DNA of 64,000 nucleotides. It comes from Eonycteris spelaea. Its lineage: Eukaryota > Chordata > Mammalia > Chiroptera > Pteropodidae. How positions within the stretch are numbered: the first letter of the stretch is position 1; every line of letters begins with the position of its first letter. Shown in pieces: positions 38,485 to 49,600 of this stretch. The position numbers were made by a program, and so were the translations under genes. Under the pieces are notes generated by a model. It ran no database searches. It was not told where the DNA came from and saw only the letters and a list, made by a program, of their open reading frames with translations. The DNA lies in contig PUFA01000014.1 of the NCBI GenBank assembly GCA_003508835.1, positions 2,486,501-2,550,500 of the forward strand, given 5' to 3'.

Positions 38485-38689
38485 GTGAGTACGCCTCCTT
38501 TCCTAGGGATTTGCTTGTGGCTATGTCGCATTTGTAGTCCCGATGCCACGAGGTTGGTCACCGTTAATGAATAATCAACTGAACTCTGCATCTGGGCCCG
38601 CGGATTGTAGCGGTGAGTTGGGTTGTTCACACGTTACAAGTAAGCTTTGTTTCGCTAATCATGTAATGGTTGTGTGGGCTCTGCCCTCC

Positions 38690-38725
38690 ACCCCCACCCC
38701 ACCCCACCCCGCCCCACCTCACCTC
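38690..38725. repeat. (CCCCA)n simple repeat
   Basis: Consecutive 'cccca' steps with one g substitution, about seven units. Confidence 0.85.
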
Positions 38726-39644
38726 GTGCTGCTTGCTTTCTGGAATGTGGCTGAGGTTCCCCCAGCAGCACCGCGGGAACCAGCTTTGCCAGCCTGGCCG
38801 ACGGGGACTTGACTTGTTCCTGCACCTGTCATTCAGTTCGTTAATCACTTCAGACTGTCCTTTCCCTCCCTCTTTTACCCAGTTCGTGCCTTTCTTGTTT
38901 GGGAAGAAAAGTGAGAAATATAAAAGTGTAATCAACTCAAAGTAATATTTTATCTAGACTTACATAAATATGTTTTAAAGAAGAAGAAAACTCTCCAACC
39001 CTTTGACTTAAAGATTGCAGGCCGCACATGTGTGCCGGGCTGCCCCTTGCACAAAACCCTATAAATGATGGGAAATTTTTTTAGTCATTAAATGACCATA
39101 TAGTCTCATTTGGAAACAAGAGAGGCAATCTCGGGCACTGGAGGGGTCCCTGAGCAGAAAGAGGTCATCCACGTGGCACTCGCAGAGTCAAACACTGAAC
39201 ACTGAGAGTTGCCGGGGAGAGAGACTGGCTATTTTATTGATGAATGGCACCACCCAGGACAATGGGAAGCTGATGCCCCAAAGCCAGAGCCCCCCAGTGG
39301 TGTGCAGGCTACAGATTCTGTGGTGCAAATCACAAGAGGCCGTGGGCCAGGTTCAGGGTCCTGCTGGGAGCTGATGGGTCAGAGGTGAGGTGGGATGATG
39401 CATCCTTTCTTTGGGTCTTGAGACAGTGCCGAGGTGTTTTCTGGCATCCCTCTGTCCAGTTTCATGGGAAAGTAGCCGGGGGTCTTTCCACTTAGAGCTC
39501 AGGAGCCGAGACGTGACTTCGGTCAAGATGCCGTCTTTATCCTGCAAAGTTCAGTGGTGCTGGTGTGAGGTCAGCAGGTGGATCAGTGTGGCTGAGTAGG
39601 GCGTCTGGAAACAGACCCACATTAAAATCCTTTTAAAAAAAATT

Positions 39645-39850
39645 TATCAGCAGAGTGCCAAGGCAATCCAATGGGGAAAAGAAAGTGTTTTTAGTAAATG
39701 GTGCCAGAAAAATTGACTATCCACATGGGAACAAATGAGCCACAGCCACTCTCATCATACCTTACATAAAAGTGAGTTTGAAATGAATAGTAGATGGAAA
39801 CGTAAAAGATAAAACTGTAAAATTTCTTGGAAGAACACATAGGAGAATAT
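39645..39850 (+). mobile_element. L1 ORF2 3' fragment
   Basis: 'ccaaggcaatccaatgggga', 'aaagaaagtgtttttagtaa', 'atggtgccagaaaaattgac', 'tatccacatgggaacaaatg' and 'ttggaagaacacataggaga' follow the well-known order near the end of L1 ORF2. Frames are broken, so it is a dead fragment. Confidence 0.85.
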
Positions 39851-39889
39851 CTTTGCAACCTGGGGTGGGCAGATGGAGAAGGAGTGGGA

Positions 39890-39975
39890 AGGGGCATTTT
39901 TGAAGAAATGATAGCCGAAAAATTCCCAGAACTAAAGAAAGATTTAAGATCTCAGATTGAGAGAGTGCACTGAAT
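39890..39975 (+). mobile_element. L1/HAL1-like fragment
   Basis: 'gaagaaatgatagccgaaaa', 'attcccagaactaaagaaag' and 'cagattgagagagtgcactg' resemble an internal part of old L1 or half-L1 (HAL1) elements. It is joined to the ORF2 fragment by a short non-L1 stretch. Confidence 0.6.
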
Positions 39976-39991
39976 TCTAAGCAAAATGAAT

Positions 39992-40064
39992 TACACATAC
40001 ATACACACGCATGCACGTGTGTGTGTGCAAGTATGCACGTATATATATGTATGGGTGCGTATGC
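39992..40064. repeat. alternating purine-pyrimidine tract
   Basis: Nearly unbroken alternation of ac, at, gc and gt steps with only two or three interruptions (near 40030 and 40053). It includes 'cacgcatgcacgtgtgtgtg' and 'cacgtatatatatg'. Confidence 0.85.
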
Positions 40065-40494
40065 CTCTCAGACGTCCTACTATCTCCATAGCAGGGATAA
40101 AGGGAAAATTTAAAAATGACCAAGAGCAGAAAGCACACACACACACATGCACACATAAAGATTTGGGAAAATATACTAAAACATGATTGTGTTAGAGTTT
40201 TGAGTTTATTTGTAGATATTTTTCCTCCCGTCTTGCATATTTTATATATTGTAATTGTATTGACGTTAAATGATTAGACAGGTTTTAAGTTGTTTGTGAT
40301 AAGTGCCAAACGAATGTGAAAAGTTTAGGAAAGCTAAGAAGAGATGAACTTAGCCTACTTCTTGACTGAGCTGGTTCCCAACTAAGTTCGAAAGCTTTTT
40401 GGACCTGGAATATGTGGCATTAGCTATGTGCCCTGGAGCCGTGTGCCCCAGTGTCCCTGCCTCTGATATAGCCCCTTTAGGGCAGACTGCAGAT

Positions 40495-40710
40495 CAGCGG
40501 TTCTCAGTCCGGAGGATTTGGCCATCCTCCGCCCCCACTTGGCTGTAACAACTGTGGGGCAGGGGGTGTGCGTGAGCAAGCACACTTTTGGTGCTTAAGG
40601 CTTTGAGGCCAGGGACACTGCTGGAGGTCCTGGCCGGCAGGACAGCCCCCAGCAAAGAACTGCCTGGCTTCCTGTGTCAATAGTGCCAGTCGAAGGTGAG
40701 AAACCGTCAT
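40495..40710 (+). mobile_element. non-autonomous hAT-like DNA transposon with terminal inverted repeats
   Basis: The left end 'agcggttctca' pairs with the right end 'gtgagaaacc' as diverged terminal inverted repeats. Inside, 'tggctgtaacaactgtgggg', 'gaggccagggacactgctgg', 'aggacagcccccagcaaaga' and 'gtcaatagtgccagtcg' match a common placental repeat also present at 13555-13670. Confidence 0.7.
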
Positions 40711-41054
40711 CCAAATGTTCCTCAAAGTCCTCTACAATTTTTAAAAAACAAACAACAAAACTGATACAAAAGCCACTACTCTGTCTAGTTTGCCAGTAAA
40801 TAAATATCGATTGATTGATTACCTAATAACTATAGGTTCAGTGAAAGGAGGAAGCAGAGTTGGTTTTCAGTGACTAACACCTAACAAATGTTGGGAAATC
40901 ATGATTATTTTTATTTAATATAATTAACAGAAAATAGCATAAAACGCTCTCTGCTTAATACAGCACTGAGGTTTGCTGGAACAGGCGTTTGACTATCCAG
41001 AAAGGTAAATCACCTGGCTTTTGGCTCTTTTCCCAGAGAAACCGAGGGGCAGGC

Positions 41055-41170
41055 AGTGTTAATGTTGTTGAGTACTTCCGAGTACCTTGGCTTTCTGTAC
41101 ATTATGCTCATCTTTACAACAGGGCATTCTCAGTTTGCAGACCAGAAACCTGAGACCAGAGGGTCAAAGG
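41055..41170 (-). repeat. MIR SINE fragment
   Basis: Antisense MIR: 'tgagtacttccgagtacctt', 'acattatgctcatctttaca' and 'gcagaccagaaacctgagac'. Confidence 0.6.
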
Positions 41171-43017
41171 TGTTCTCTTGAGCTTGGCTTCCTACTGGCC
41201 TGGGGTGGTCAGAGGCGCCACCCCCCCCAGCCTCAGCGTTTGTGGCACACTGAGTGACTGTCTTCAAGCCTTCAAGAAGTCACTAAGAAATGGATGCTCA
41301 GTTTTGTTGACAAACATCAGATTTGAAAAAAGTATCTTAAGAGATTTTTTTTTTTTACTTTGCTCATTTCAGTTTTTTAGTTTATAATTTAAAGCTGATA
41401 TAAAAGGGATATTTTATATTCTGATCAGGTTCAAAAGTGATTTTTAAAGTCACTTTGAGAAGACTGTTCTTAGAAATAAAAATGAAGTAATGTGCTTTTC
41501 TTGTGCTAACACTGGCTACCCTACGGGAGGGACTCGTGTGTCTCCTGAGGCTAGCCCAGCGCCCAGCAGTGAAGCTTTTAAAAAAAGTAAACATTAGACG
41601 GGAGAAGGTGTCAGGAAGGGCAAGCCTTTGCGAAGTTTTTAAAAAACTGCACCTTGTGTCTACTCTGCCTTTCTGACCTACATTACTAGCGTGTGCCACA
41701 AATGCCACCCCCTTCCCTGTGACCCAGAGTCATCTAAAACACAACCCAGTGAAGGCCCCGCTCTGCTCCGAACCCGGCAGTGTTTCCTCTGTGCCCACCC
41801 TGGTGTTTGTGGGGGTGCGTTCCAGAGCCTGGGAGGGATGGGGAAGGCCTCTGGGCTCTAGAATTTTAGGGAAACTGGGGTAAAGCGCAGGTAAGCAGGT
41901 TTCTCTTCTGGCAGGACTAGCCCAAGCGTTTCATGCACTGGTGTGGATTGTGAGAGGAACTTGGTCGTGATAACCTTTCCGAATTTATTTGCTTATGAAA
42001 TTGCCATGTCTCCCTAACCTCAGGTTAGTAAACGCTGCTGGTAAGAGATGAGGTCCCAGCTCCTTGCGTCACCTGGACCCCGGCTACCTGTGCCAAGGTC
42101 CCTCCCAGTGTTTCGTGCCTCCTTCCCTCTGCGCATGCTCTCCTGTCTGCTTGAAATGGCATTTTGCCACTTTAGTGCAGGAAACTGAGGCTTGAGGAAG
42201 TTGAGAAGTCTGTTCTGGGGTGGGCAGCTCTCTGGGTGCCCAGCCCGTGTCCTTTCTGAGGTGCCACACACACGGCAGGCCATCAGCCTGACCTTGCTGG
42301 AGGCCTCCTGTTTCTGTCGTCTGTATCACGCCAAGTTTGAGCATTACGAGGCCATGAGTCTGAATTTTTTTTTTAAGGCCAGAATGTTGATCCTGAAGTC
42401 TTTATTTCAGAACAAGGGTTCTCTCCTTCAAAAACGTCACCTAGGAAGCCCTCCCCCTCTTCGGTCCCGTGGCCGGCGTCGTCCATAGCATTGTCGGAAC
42501 TCTTCTCTAGAACGGCTTTTAGCAGCACATTCTTTTGAATGTATGTTCTAAGGATAGATGAAATGATTTTTTAGAAGTAGACATCAGAAATGAGCGAGGT
42601 GCGTGCAGCAGGGGAGTGAGCTGCTGGCGACCACCGTTGGGCAGGAGCGGAACCACCGCGCTCACTCCGGCCCAAGGGCAGTGGCGCCAGGGGAAGGTCC
42701 CCTTAGCGTCTGGCCCCACAGAGTGTATGTCGTTGTGTTTCTGCTCTGAGTCCTCATCTGCCCTCTTCACGTAGGAGAGCGACGCTTGTAATTTCAGGTG
42801 TAAGTAGCGTGTGTCATGGCAGACTGGCCTGCAGTGTCCTTGCACAGTGGATACATGCGGATTTCTGTACACAGGGTGTCTGAGAGCAGCCAGCTGTGCC
42901 TTCCCAGCCGAAGACGGTTCCATCCCTCACCTCGTAACCGTGACCCCAGGACCGCCTTTCGGCCTGCAGAGCCCTTCATGTCTACTTCCTGGCTCCTTAG
43001 GAAGATGTTTGCTTTAG

Positions 43018-43195
43018 AGTAGTGGTTCTGACACTTCAGAGAACCCCGATGTCCTGGAGCCCCAAATGAAGCGCAGACTGCTGGATGGGGGCTGCTGGGC
43101 AGGGACTGCTGGGGGCCACGGCTTCTGGCTCAGTGGGTGCTGGGTGGGGCCTGCGTGTTTGCTGACAGCTGAGTTCTCAGGGGCGCTGAATGTCA
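43018..43195 (+). mobile_element. MER5A-like hAT-Charlie element
   Basis: Left end 'agtagtggttctgacacttc'. Inside, 'ctcagtgggtgctgggtggg' and 'gcctgcgtgtttgctgacag' match the MER5A core. Moderately diverged. Confidence 0.6.
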
Positions 43196-43201
43196 CCTAA
43201 G

Positions 43202-43345
43202 ACACACACACACACACACACCCACACCCGTTCACACATACACACAGACACACTCATACAGACACACATAACACATTCACACCCACACAGACACATACAC
43301 TCACACATCCACAGACACACTCATGTATAGACACTCACACATTCC
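43202..43345. repeat. (AC)n microsatellite with interrupted CA-rich extension
   Basis: A pure AC run at 43202-43220 is followed by about 120 bp of interrupted cacaca, cacata, cagaca and cactca steps. Confidence 0.95.
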
Positions 43346-44085
43346 AACTTCAGGCATTGGACTGGGCCATAAGGGCATCGGTATGTCCCCCATGTATACA
43401 AAACAGTGGTTTTCTTACACAATAGCAAGTATACTATGTCGGCTTCCAGTTTTTGAAAAGATGACAAATAACCCAGCTAGAGGTATTTTCTACAACGACT
43501 TATGTACAGTTTTGAAAAAAACAATTATTATAGTGATTTGTTGAGAAGCCGTTTCTATAATAATTTTTCTCACCCATAATAGACCGCTCTCTGATCTCTT
43601 TTTTTTTAAAGTTCATATTTATTCTAAAACTTCTATTAGCCTAAAATTTCCCAAGCTTTGTCTCAACCCAAAGGTGTTTTTTCCCCCTGCCGGGAAGTTG
43701 AAGTGAACATTTTCCAGCTATGTTTGACGTATTGCTTGGTGGAAAAAAATGCATCGTTATCAAGAAGGAAGCAGCAAGAGGCTTTCGTTTTCACTTCTCT
43801 GGGATGACTCTGTCTTAAAGACGTGGTGCTGTCTGTCCTGCCCGTGAGTGCAACAGCACTTCTCCACTCTTGATCTGAATGTCCTAGACAAATCGTCACA
43901 TCCTTGAAATGAAATGTACGAAGAAAGAAATGCTGGTTTCCCCTCAAAGCCTTGCCAGCAAAGGACAGTGACAATCCAACTCTGTGTGTGTTTCTCCCCG
44001 TTATTTGCAATGCTAATTCCGATACGACTATTACTACACAACTTAAAATTAATACAGAGAATTGTTTCTGTTATAGTATAATATG

Positions 44086-44463
44086 CAGTTGACCCTTGAA
44101 TAAAATGGATTTGACCTGGATGGGTCCACTAATATGCGGATTTCTTCAATTAATGTACAGTCGGCCTTCAGTATCCCCAGGTTTTGCATGTGCGCATTCC
44201 ACCAGCTGCCAACTCAAAACAGTATTTTCGATCTGCAGTTGGGAACCCATGGATGTGGACGGCTGACTCTGCATTGTTTTAATTGCTTTACACCGTTTTA
44301 TATAAGAGACTGGGACATCTGTGGGTTTCGGTATCTGCTGGGGGTCTTAGAACCAGTCCCCTGAGGATATCAAGGAACAGTAGTTAAGTCAAAAATTATA
44401 CGTGGATTTTTGCCTGCGTGGGGGTTGGAGCTCCTGGCCCCTGTGTTGTTTGGGTGGCAACTG
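44086..44463 (+). mobile_element. Tigger2-type DNA transposon remnant, host of a nested element
   Basis: The left end 'cagttgacccttgaataaaa' and 'gggtccactaatatgcggat' are the Tigger2 start. The right part 'aaaaattatacgtggatttt', 'tgcctgcgtgggggttgg' and 'gtggcaactg' is its end, followed by TA. The body is deleted and the two ends are separated by another element at 44158-44380. Confidence 0.8.
44158..44380 (+). mobile_element. MER2-type (Tigger-related) DNA transposon nested in Tigger2
   Basis: Starts 'cagtcggccttcagtatccc' and ends 'gaggatatcaaggaacag', the MER2 termini. TA dinucleotides flank it at 44156-44157 and 44381-44382, as expected for mariner/Tigger target-site duplication. The Tigger2 flanks rejoin cleanly around it. 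Confidence 0.85.
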
Positions 44464-44599
44464 TAATTAGGATAGAGCAGATTAAAAGATGTGTGTGATA
44501 GTTTAGGAAGTGACGTTTCATTGTGCATTAGGACGATACAACATCTGGCACCGTTTTCTACCTGTCACATGAGAAGAGAACTAAACGCAATAATCGTCG

Positions 44600-44930
44600 T
44601 GTTTGGCAAGAATACGGTGAAGCTGGCATTCGGCTACTTCCTTGCAGCATCTAAAACGGGCACAGAAGTTTTGGAAGGCAGTTTGGCAGTGCACGTCAAG
44701 AAAAATGAGAATGGAAGATGCCTGAGACGCTCGTGGCATTGTCTCGCATTGCTTATCGTAGCGAGACGGGCAAGAGCCTCCTCTAACCAACGTAGGATAC
44801 AGCTGTCGATGGGAGCTGTGGCTATTTAGCAATACGAAGAAAAATGCTTGTGATGGAACCTTCAGACAGTAAAACTCAGGGTGCAAAAATGTGTGTATAC
44901 CCAACCTGTGATGAGAGAATGGGGGATTTA
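44600..44930 (+). mobile_element. old L1 (L1M-type) fragment
   Basis: 'ttggaaggcagtttggcagt', 'gtggcattgtctcgcattgc', 'gagctgtggctatttagcaa' and 'agggtgcaaaaatgtgtgta' follow the sense order of a mammal-wide L1 3' end. Heavily mutated. Confidence 0.6.
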
Positions 44931-44989
44931 ACATCTGATACAGGAAAGAAAGTACATCTGTGTTGATGACCTTGAGAGTGGAAAAATAA

Positions 44990-45200
44990 TAATTTGGCAC
45001 TCGTGGAGTACTTAACTATAAGCCAAGCACTTTGCTAAATAAATATTTTACATAAATTTAGTCCTCACAACTCTGCGAGTTAGGTACTGTCAGTAACTCC
45101 ATCTGCAGATGAGGTCACTGAGACGGAGTAGCCATCGACCAAGAGTTGTGTAGCCAGCAGAGGAGCTGAGACGGAAAACCATGTCTGCTTCCTAGTGTCA
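44990..45200 (-). repeat. MIR SINE
   Basis: A well-preserved antisense copy: 'gtggagtacttaactataag', 'ccaagcactttgctaaataa', 'tttagtcctcacaactctgc', 'gagttaggtactgtcagtaa' and 'gcagatgaggtcactgagac'. Confidence 0.85.
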
Positions 45201-46834
45201 CTGTGACCACAACACCGCACTGCCGGAGCACGGGCACGATGTGAATGAGGCCGTACGGTGCGGGGGAACCCAGCCGTCCTGCTGTGGGGACATGCCGGTG
45301 TCATCTGGCTGAGCCCTAGCGATTTTAATGCGAAAACTCGGGGGGGGGGAGGGGTTGGTTGATCACACGTTCAGTAGGAGCCAGTACATGACAGGCGTGC
45401 TCAAGGGTGAGTCACTGGTGACCTTAGGGAAGTGTGTAGTTCTTCCAAAAAAGGAAGTGGGTGTCCCATTCTTAAATGTAAGAGCAGCATTTTAAGAGGA
45501 ACCTCAAGATCTTAGCGGTGAAAACCTTGGAGGAGGACATCAGACGGACGGAGGACATCTCGGCTCGGGCAGGGCGGGAGAAGGCGTTTCCGAAGCGGCT
45601 CTCTGAGGAAGTGAGACGAGCCGTCTGCCTCTCGAGGGGGCAGTTTCAGGAGAGCAGGTTTTGACTCAGATAAGCGGGAGAAGTTAGCTGGTGAGCTGGT
45701 CATTGGAGGGTTCCAGGAGGGGTCGGTGGCCCTCGGTCTCTAAGGAAGTCGTCGCGAGAGGTGGAGACATGGGCTCCGAGAGTTTGAGACGCCGCCCAGC
45801 TCCAGGGCTCTGGGGCTCCAGGCACCTGTCCTCCGCCGGTGAAGCATAACGATTGGAGCTCAGGTGGCGACTTACGGAAGCCTGTTGGCAGCGATCAGCC
45901 TGTTCACCACGGCGGGGCAGCTGCTCCGAAGGGATGCGAAGACTCATGGGTTAGAGCCCCACATGTTGATATGAGTCATATTCGGGGCCATTGTATTATT
46001 GGGAACTTAAGCTCATCTAGGGCAGGACTATTTTATTTGGCGTGTTGGGTTTATGAACAGGTGAAGTGGTCTGTGCATCCCAAAATCTGTTTGGAAAATG
46101 ACGTAACGATCCTTTTTCCTGAAGAGGTGATCCAGAACATTTCCTGATTTTTATTGGTGTCGGTGATAACCAAAAGATTTAAGAGTCAGCCATCTTGCCA
46201 AACCCCACGTTTATAGACGTGGACACTCTGCTGGAGCTGGCTGGCTGCCTCGTGGGCTACAGAACATCGACTGCATCGTTTGCAGACATCTCTGGACCTG
46301 AGTCCTCATCTGTAAAATCCCGCAGTCGTCAAGATGGAGCTGTGTGTGTGCGCGTGTGCGTATGCAAGCTCCCCTACTCGAGTGGAAGCTATCGTTATGG
46401 GAGGCTCCTTGTCCCTGTGGGGTGAAGACCCTGGGGGCCATCGAGTGGTCTTCGGCCCGGTCTGCTGTGCTCTCCGTGGAGGTGGAGCGGGGGCGTGTGG
46501 TGAGCGTCCTTAGGCAGTGAGAGTTGTCGCCCTCAGGATGGGAAGGTCAAAACCAGGAGCAAAGGCCGAAAGCCGTCTGCAGTGGGTGCCCGTTCTAACG
46601 CAGCCGGTCAGATTGCTTTGCCAACGCGGCATGTGTGTCCCCACTGCAGCGTCGCCTCCGTGCTCAGCGGGGCGTCCAGGCTGGAGGAGAGCCAGCCAGC
46701 CCTGAGGCGCTCGTCTCCTTCACCACGGACCTGAGAGCCGCCCGGGGCTGGAGCGTGGCTCTTTGGATAAGGAGCCTGGGACGCGGCAGCCACCTGCCGC
46801 TCAGTTTTAGACCCACCTTGTGCGAGATTCGGAA

Positions 46835-47375
46835 GGAGGAAACTCCTCTTAAGCCTCACCTCCTTCGAGAAGGCTTTCCATCCCCAGCCGCCAGAAGAGT
46901 TGCTCCCCCTTACATGCCGCTGTCACCCGTCACGCTGCACGTCGGCCTGTGGCCACGCGCCTCGCCGTGGCCTGCACTTGCCTGTTTGTCTCGCTCAGTT
47001 GTGTTGGCACGTACCAAGCTTCGTTCATCTTTGTTCCCTCCAAATTCAGCTTTCTTAAGTGTCAATATAATGTCATGTTACAACCTTTTGGGGGCCCCAG
47101 ATGAGACTTCATCCCTTCATCTGCCCCTCGCCTGCCTCGCCTCTCATCTGTTGCCTCTCGCCGTGCTCCGGCCATACCGGACCCCCGAGGATCCCCCAGC
47201 GTGGTTATCTGTGTTACTGGCGGCTGGTTCCTTGAGGACAGGGCTGTTTCATGAATCTGTATTCCTTACTGCCGCCCGCATACTCGGTTTTAGTGTGATT
47301 GGGTTTTATCCTTTAGTGTCCAAGAACGTCCTTGACTGATGGTGGGTATTCAGGAAGTACAGGGCGAATAAATGA
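46835..47375 (+). repeat. L2 3' region
   Basis: 'cctcacctccttcgagaagg', 'ctttccatccccagccgcca', 'ccttgaggacagggctgttt', 'gtattccttactgccgcccg' and 'ggtgggtattcaggaagtac' fall in L2 order. The 234-codon open frame at 46635-47339 lies largely within this element and is not a gene. Confidence 0.7.
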
Positions 47376-48084
47376 GATCACTTTCATGTTCACACATCTT
47401 CTGTACTCTGAGCTTGTCATCTAACAAGACAGAAAGAGCCAGTGCGTCGGTCTGTTCTTCACCCCATCCTTTCCAAGTGGGCTGCTGGGAGTGGTACACG
47501 TCTCTGTAGAGGTCATTGGGGTTGTGTTAAGTTAGTCGCACAGAGTTCCAGTTGTTGTCGTTTTGCCATTAATACAGGGCAGGATCAAAAAATATTGGGT
47601 GATCACAGAAGAAGTTTTCATGTCCTAATAGTCAACCCTCAGCCTCCCTTATTATGTCCATGGCTCGCTGCCTGTGCGGGGAGTAACCAGCCCAGACGCA
47701 TCCCGCGCTGGTTATCCTCTGCATGACTGGCGGTTTCCGTAAGGTCAAAGGGGACGCACCCCAGGAAAGCCCTGATGGAAATGGGTTTCGAATGAAGTTT
47801 TAAAAGTAGAAGGGAGCATAGCATGTGGGGAAAAGTGGAGGAAGTGGCAGGTGGTGACGCTGCGAGAGAGACGCGGTCTCTGTCGGCCTGGCGCGGGCGA
47901 GGGCCCGGACGGGTTGTGAAAGAGGAAGGCGTCGCACCAAACCCTCCGTGGTTGTAGGTGCTCATGTCGAGGCTGTCTCTGTCTCTCCTGTTTGCTGATG
48001 CAGGAGAGACCAGTGGAGAAAGACAGGTCACAGTACTTTCGATAGGTGTGGGCACAGAGAACCAAAATAATTGGTCCACGAAAG

Positions 48085-48760
48085 CTGACCCTTCAGATTA
48101 TTTTATTTATTCTTTATGTCGTTTTCTGTTCATAAAGGCAATACGAGCTTCTTTTAGAAAATTGGGAAATTTCAGAGAAACAGTGGAACAAAGTCATGGC
48201 CCCTCCCAGGTCCCATCCTCCGGGTGACAGGAGAGGCTGCGGTGCACCCGGGTCGGAGGTGGGCTGACTGGGGGCAGAGGGCACTGCCTGGCGGGCACCT
48301 GGCCTGCCCCCTGGGGGCAGAGGGCACTGCCTGGCGGGCACCTGGCCTGCCCCCTGGGGGCAGAGGGCACTGCCTGGCGGGCACCTGGCCTGCCCCCTGG
48401 CATTCCAGCCGCACCCCGTCGCGTGCCTGCGGGTCGTGCCGCCACCGTTCGCATTGGTGTGTTTTCCTTTCAGCCTCTTCTCTGCACTTCACTCCTTACG
48501 AAGTGGAGACTAAGTGCACCGCTTTGTGACCTGCCATCCTACCCTGACCACGTTCTACACCGTGATTTTAAACGCCTGCACGTTTCCATTCTGCAGATCC
48601 ACTTCCGCGTCGAGGGGACATTCCACATTTTCAGTTCTTACCCTTCACAAACTGTACCGTACACACATCTCTGGTCTCTTCAATTATTGCCTAGGATAGA
48701 TTTCTAAAAGTGCGATTATTGGATAGCAAAAATACTTTTAAGACTTTCGATACTGTTTAC
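48085..48760 (-). mobile_element. old L1 (L1M-type) fragment containing a minisatellite
   Basis: Antisense L1 end landmarks: 'cttcttttagaaaattggga' near the start, and 'ttgcctaggatagatttcta' and 'aaaagtgcgattattggata' near the end. The middle holds a triple 43-bp tandem repeat at 48268-48396 that does not belong to L1. Confidence 0.6.
48268..48396. repeat. 43-bp minisatellite, three identical copies
   Basis: Units start at 48268, 48311 and 48354. Each begins 'ctgggggcagagggcactgc' and ends 'cacctggcctgcccc'. The three copies are identical by eye, in contrast to the diverged old repeats around them. Confidence 0.97.
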
Positions 48761-49444
48761 CAGATTGTGAACTGTGAGATTTCTATCTGGGATGATCCTA
48801 GAAGTAAAATTCTAAAAAGAAAATGGTTTTCTGCCTTGGGACGGTCACAGAGGAGAGATCCTGCTAAGAAATGGGGATTATCTTTGACTTGAAGAAATTG
48901 CTTTTCCGTGAGCTCAGCTGCCACATGTCAGATCTGAAACCAGGCTATGTGTGGGGCTGAGAGCTCCAGGGGACATGGTCTCCTTCACGCCGAGGCGCAC
49001 GGATTATCCTGACGTTAGAATCCTGGCTCACCTTTGCATCTTCACCACCGTGCCCTCCGGGGAGGGTCTTGGTGAGGCCGCTGCCGCAGAGTGTGCGTCC
49101 CGTCTCGCGCACACCGTGGCGGAGCCGCTGCGTGGATGGTCGGTGTGTGCGCTGTCAGCAGATGAGTGTGCCTCAGCCTGACCACCAAGTGGCCGGCGGT
49201 CTGGCCAGGAAGACGGGGTTGCAAGGTTGCAGCCTGGGCAAGCCCTGAGACTGAGGCCGGGCGGTCATCGGGCTGCCCACTCACCCACCCACCTTCTTTC
49301 TCTCTGGTTATGGCACTTGGTGTTCGGGTCACCAGTGTGTGTAGGTCTGTGAGGCTGGAGGATTGTAGCACATGTGTGTTAGCTGAGAACTGAGACAGTG
49401 ACGATGTGAAGAGCAAATGAGGAAGCGGTTCCTAGTATGGTTGG

Positions 49445-49600
49445 AAGGCTGTTCGGGCTGGGCTCTGGGGGCCCTGAGTTCTTGCTCCAGCTCCACTGCA
49501 GACCAGCTGTGTGACCTTGAGCCGGTCAGCACCCTCTCTGAGCTTTGCTTTTCGTGTCTGTAAGGGGAAGACTTTGGACCAGGTCCCCTTTTCACTGGAA
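49445..49600 (+). repeat. MIR SINE
   Basis: A clear sense copy: 'gggccctgagttcttgctcc', 'agctccactgcagaccagct', 'gtgtgaccttgagccggtca' and 'tctctgagctttgcttttcg'. Confidence 0.85.

Noticed and set aside
46635..47339. 234-codon open frame on the plus strand, the longest in the window
   Set aside because: Most of it is a sense L2 3' region, and the translation shows no domain.
49182..49193. CTCF-like core (ccaccaagtggc); also ccagggggcggc near 34514
   Set aside because: Each departs from the consensus, and without conservation or ChIP support the match is not meaningful.
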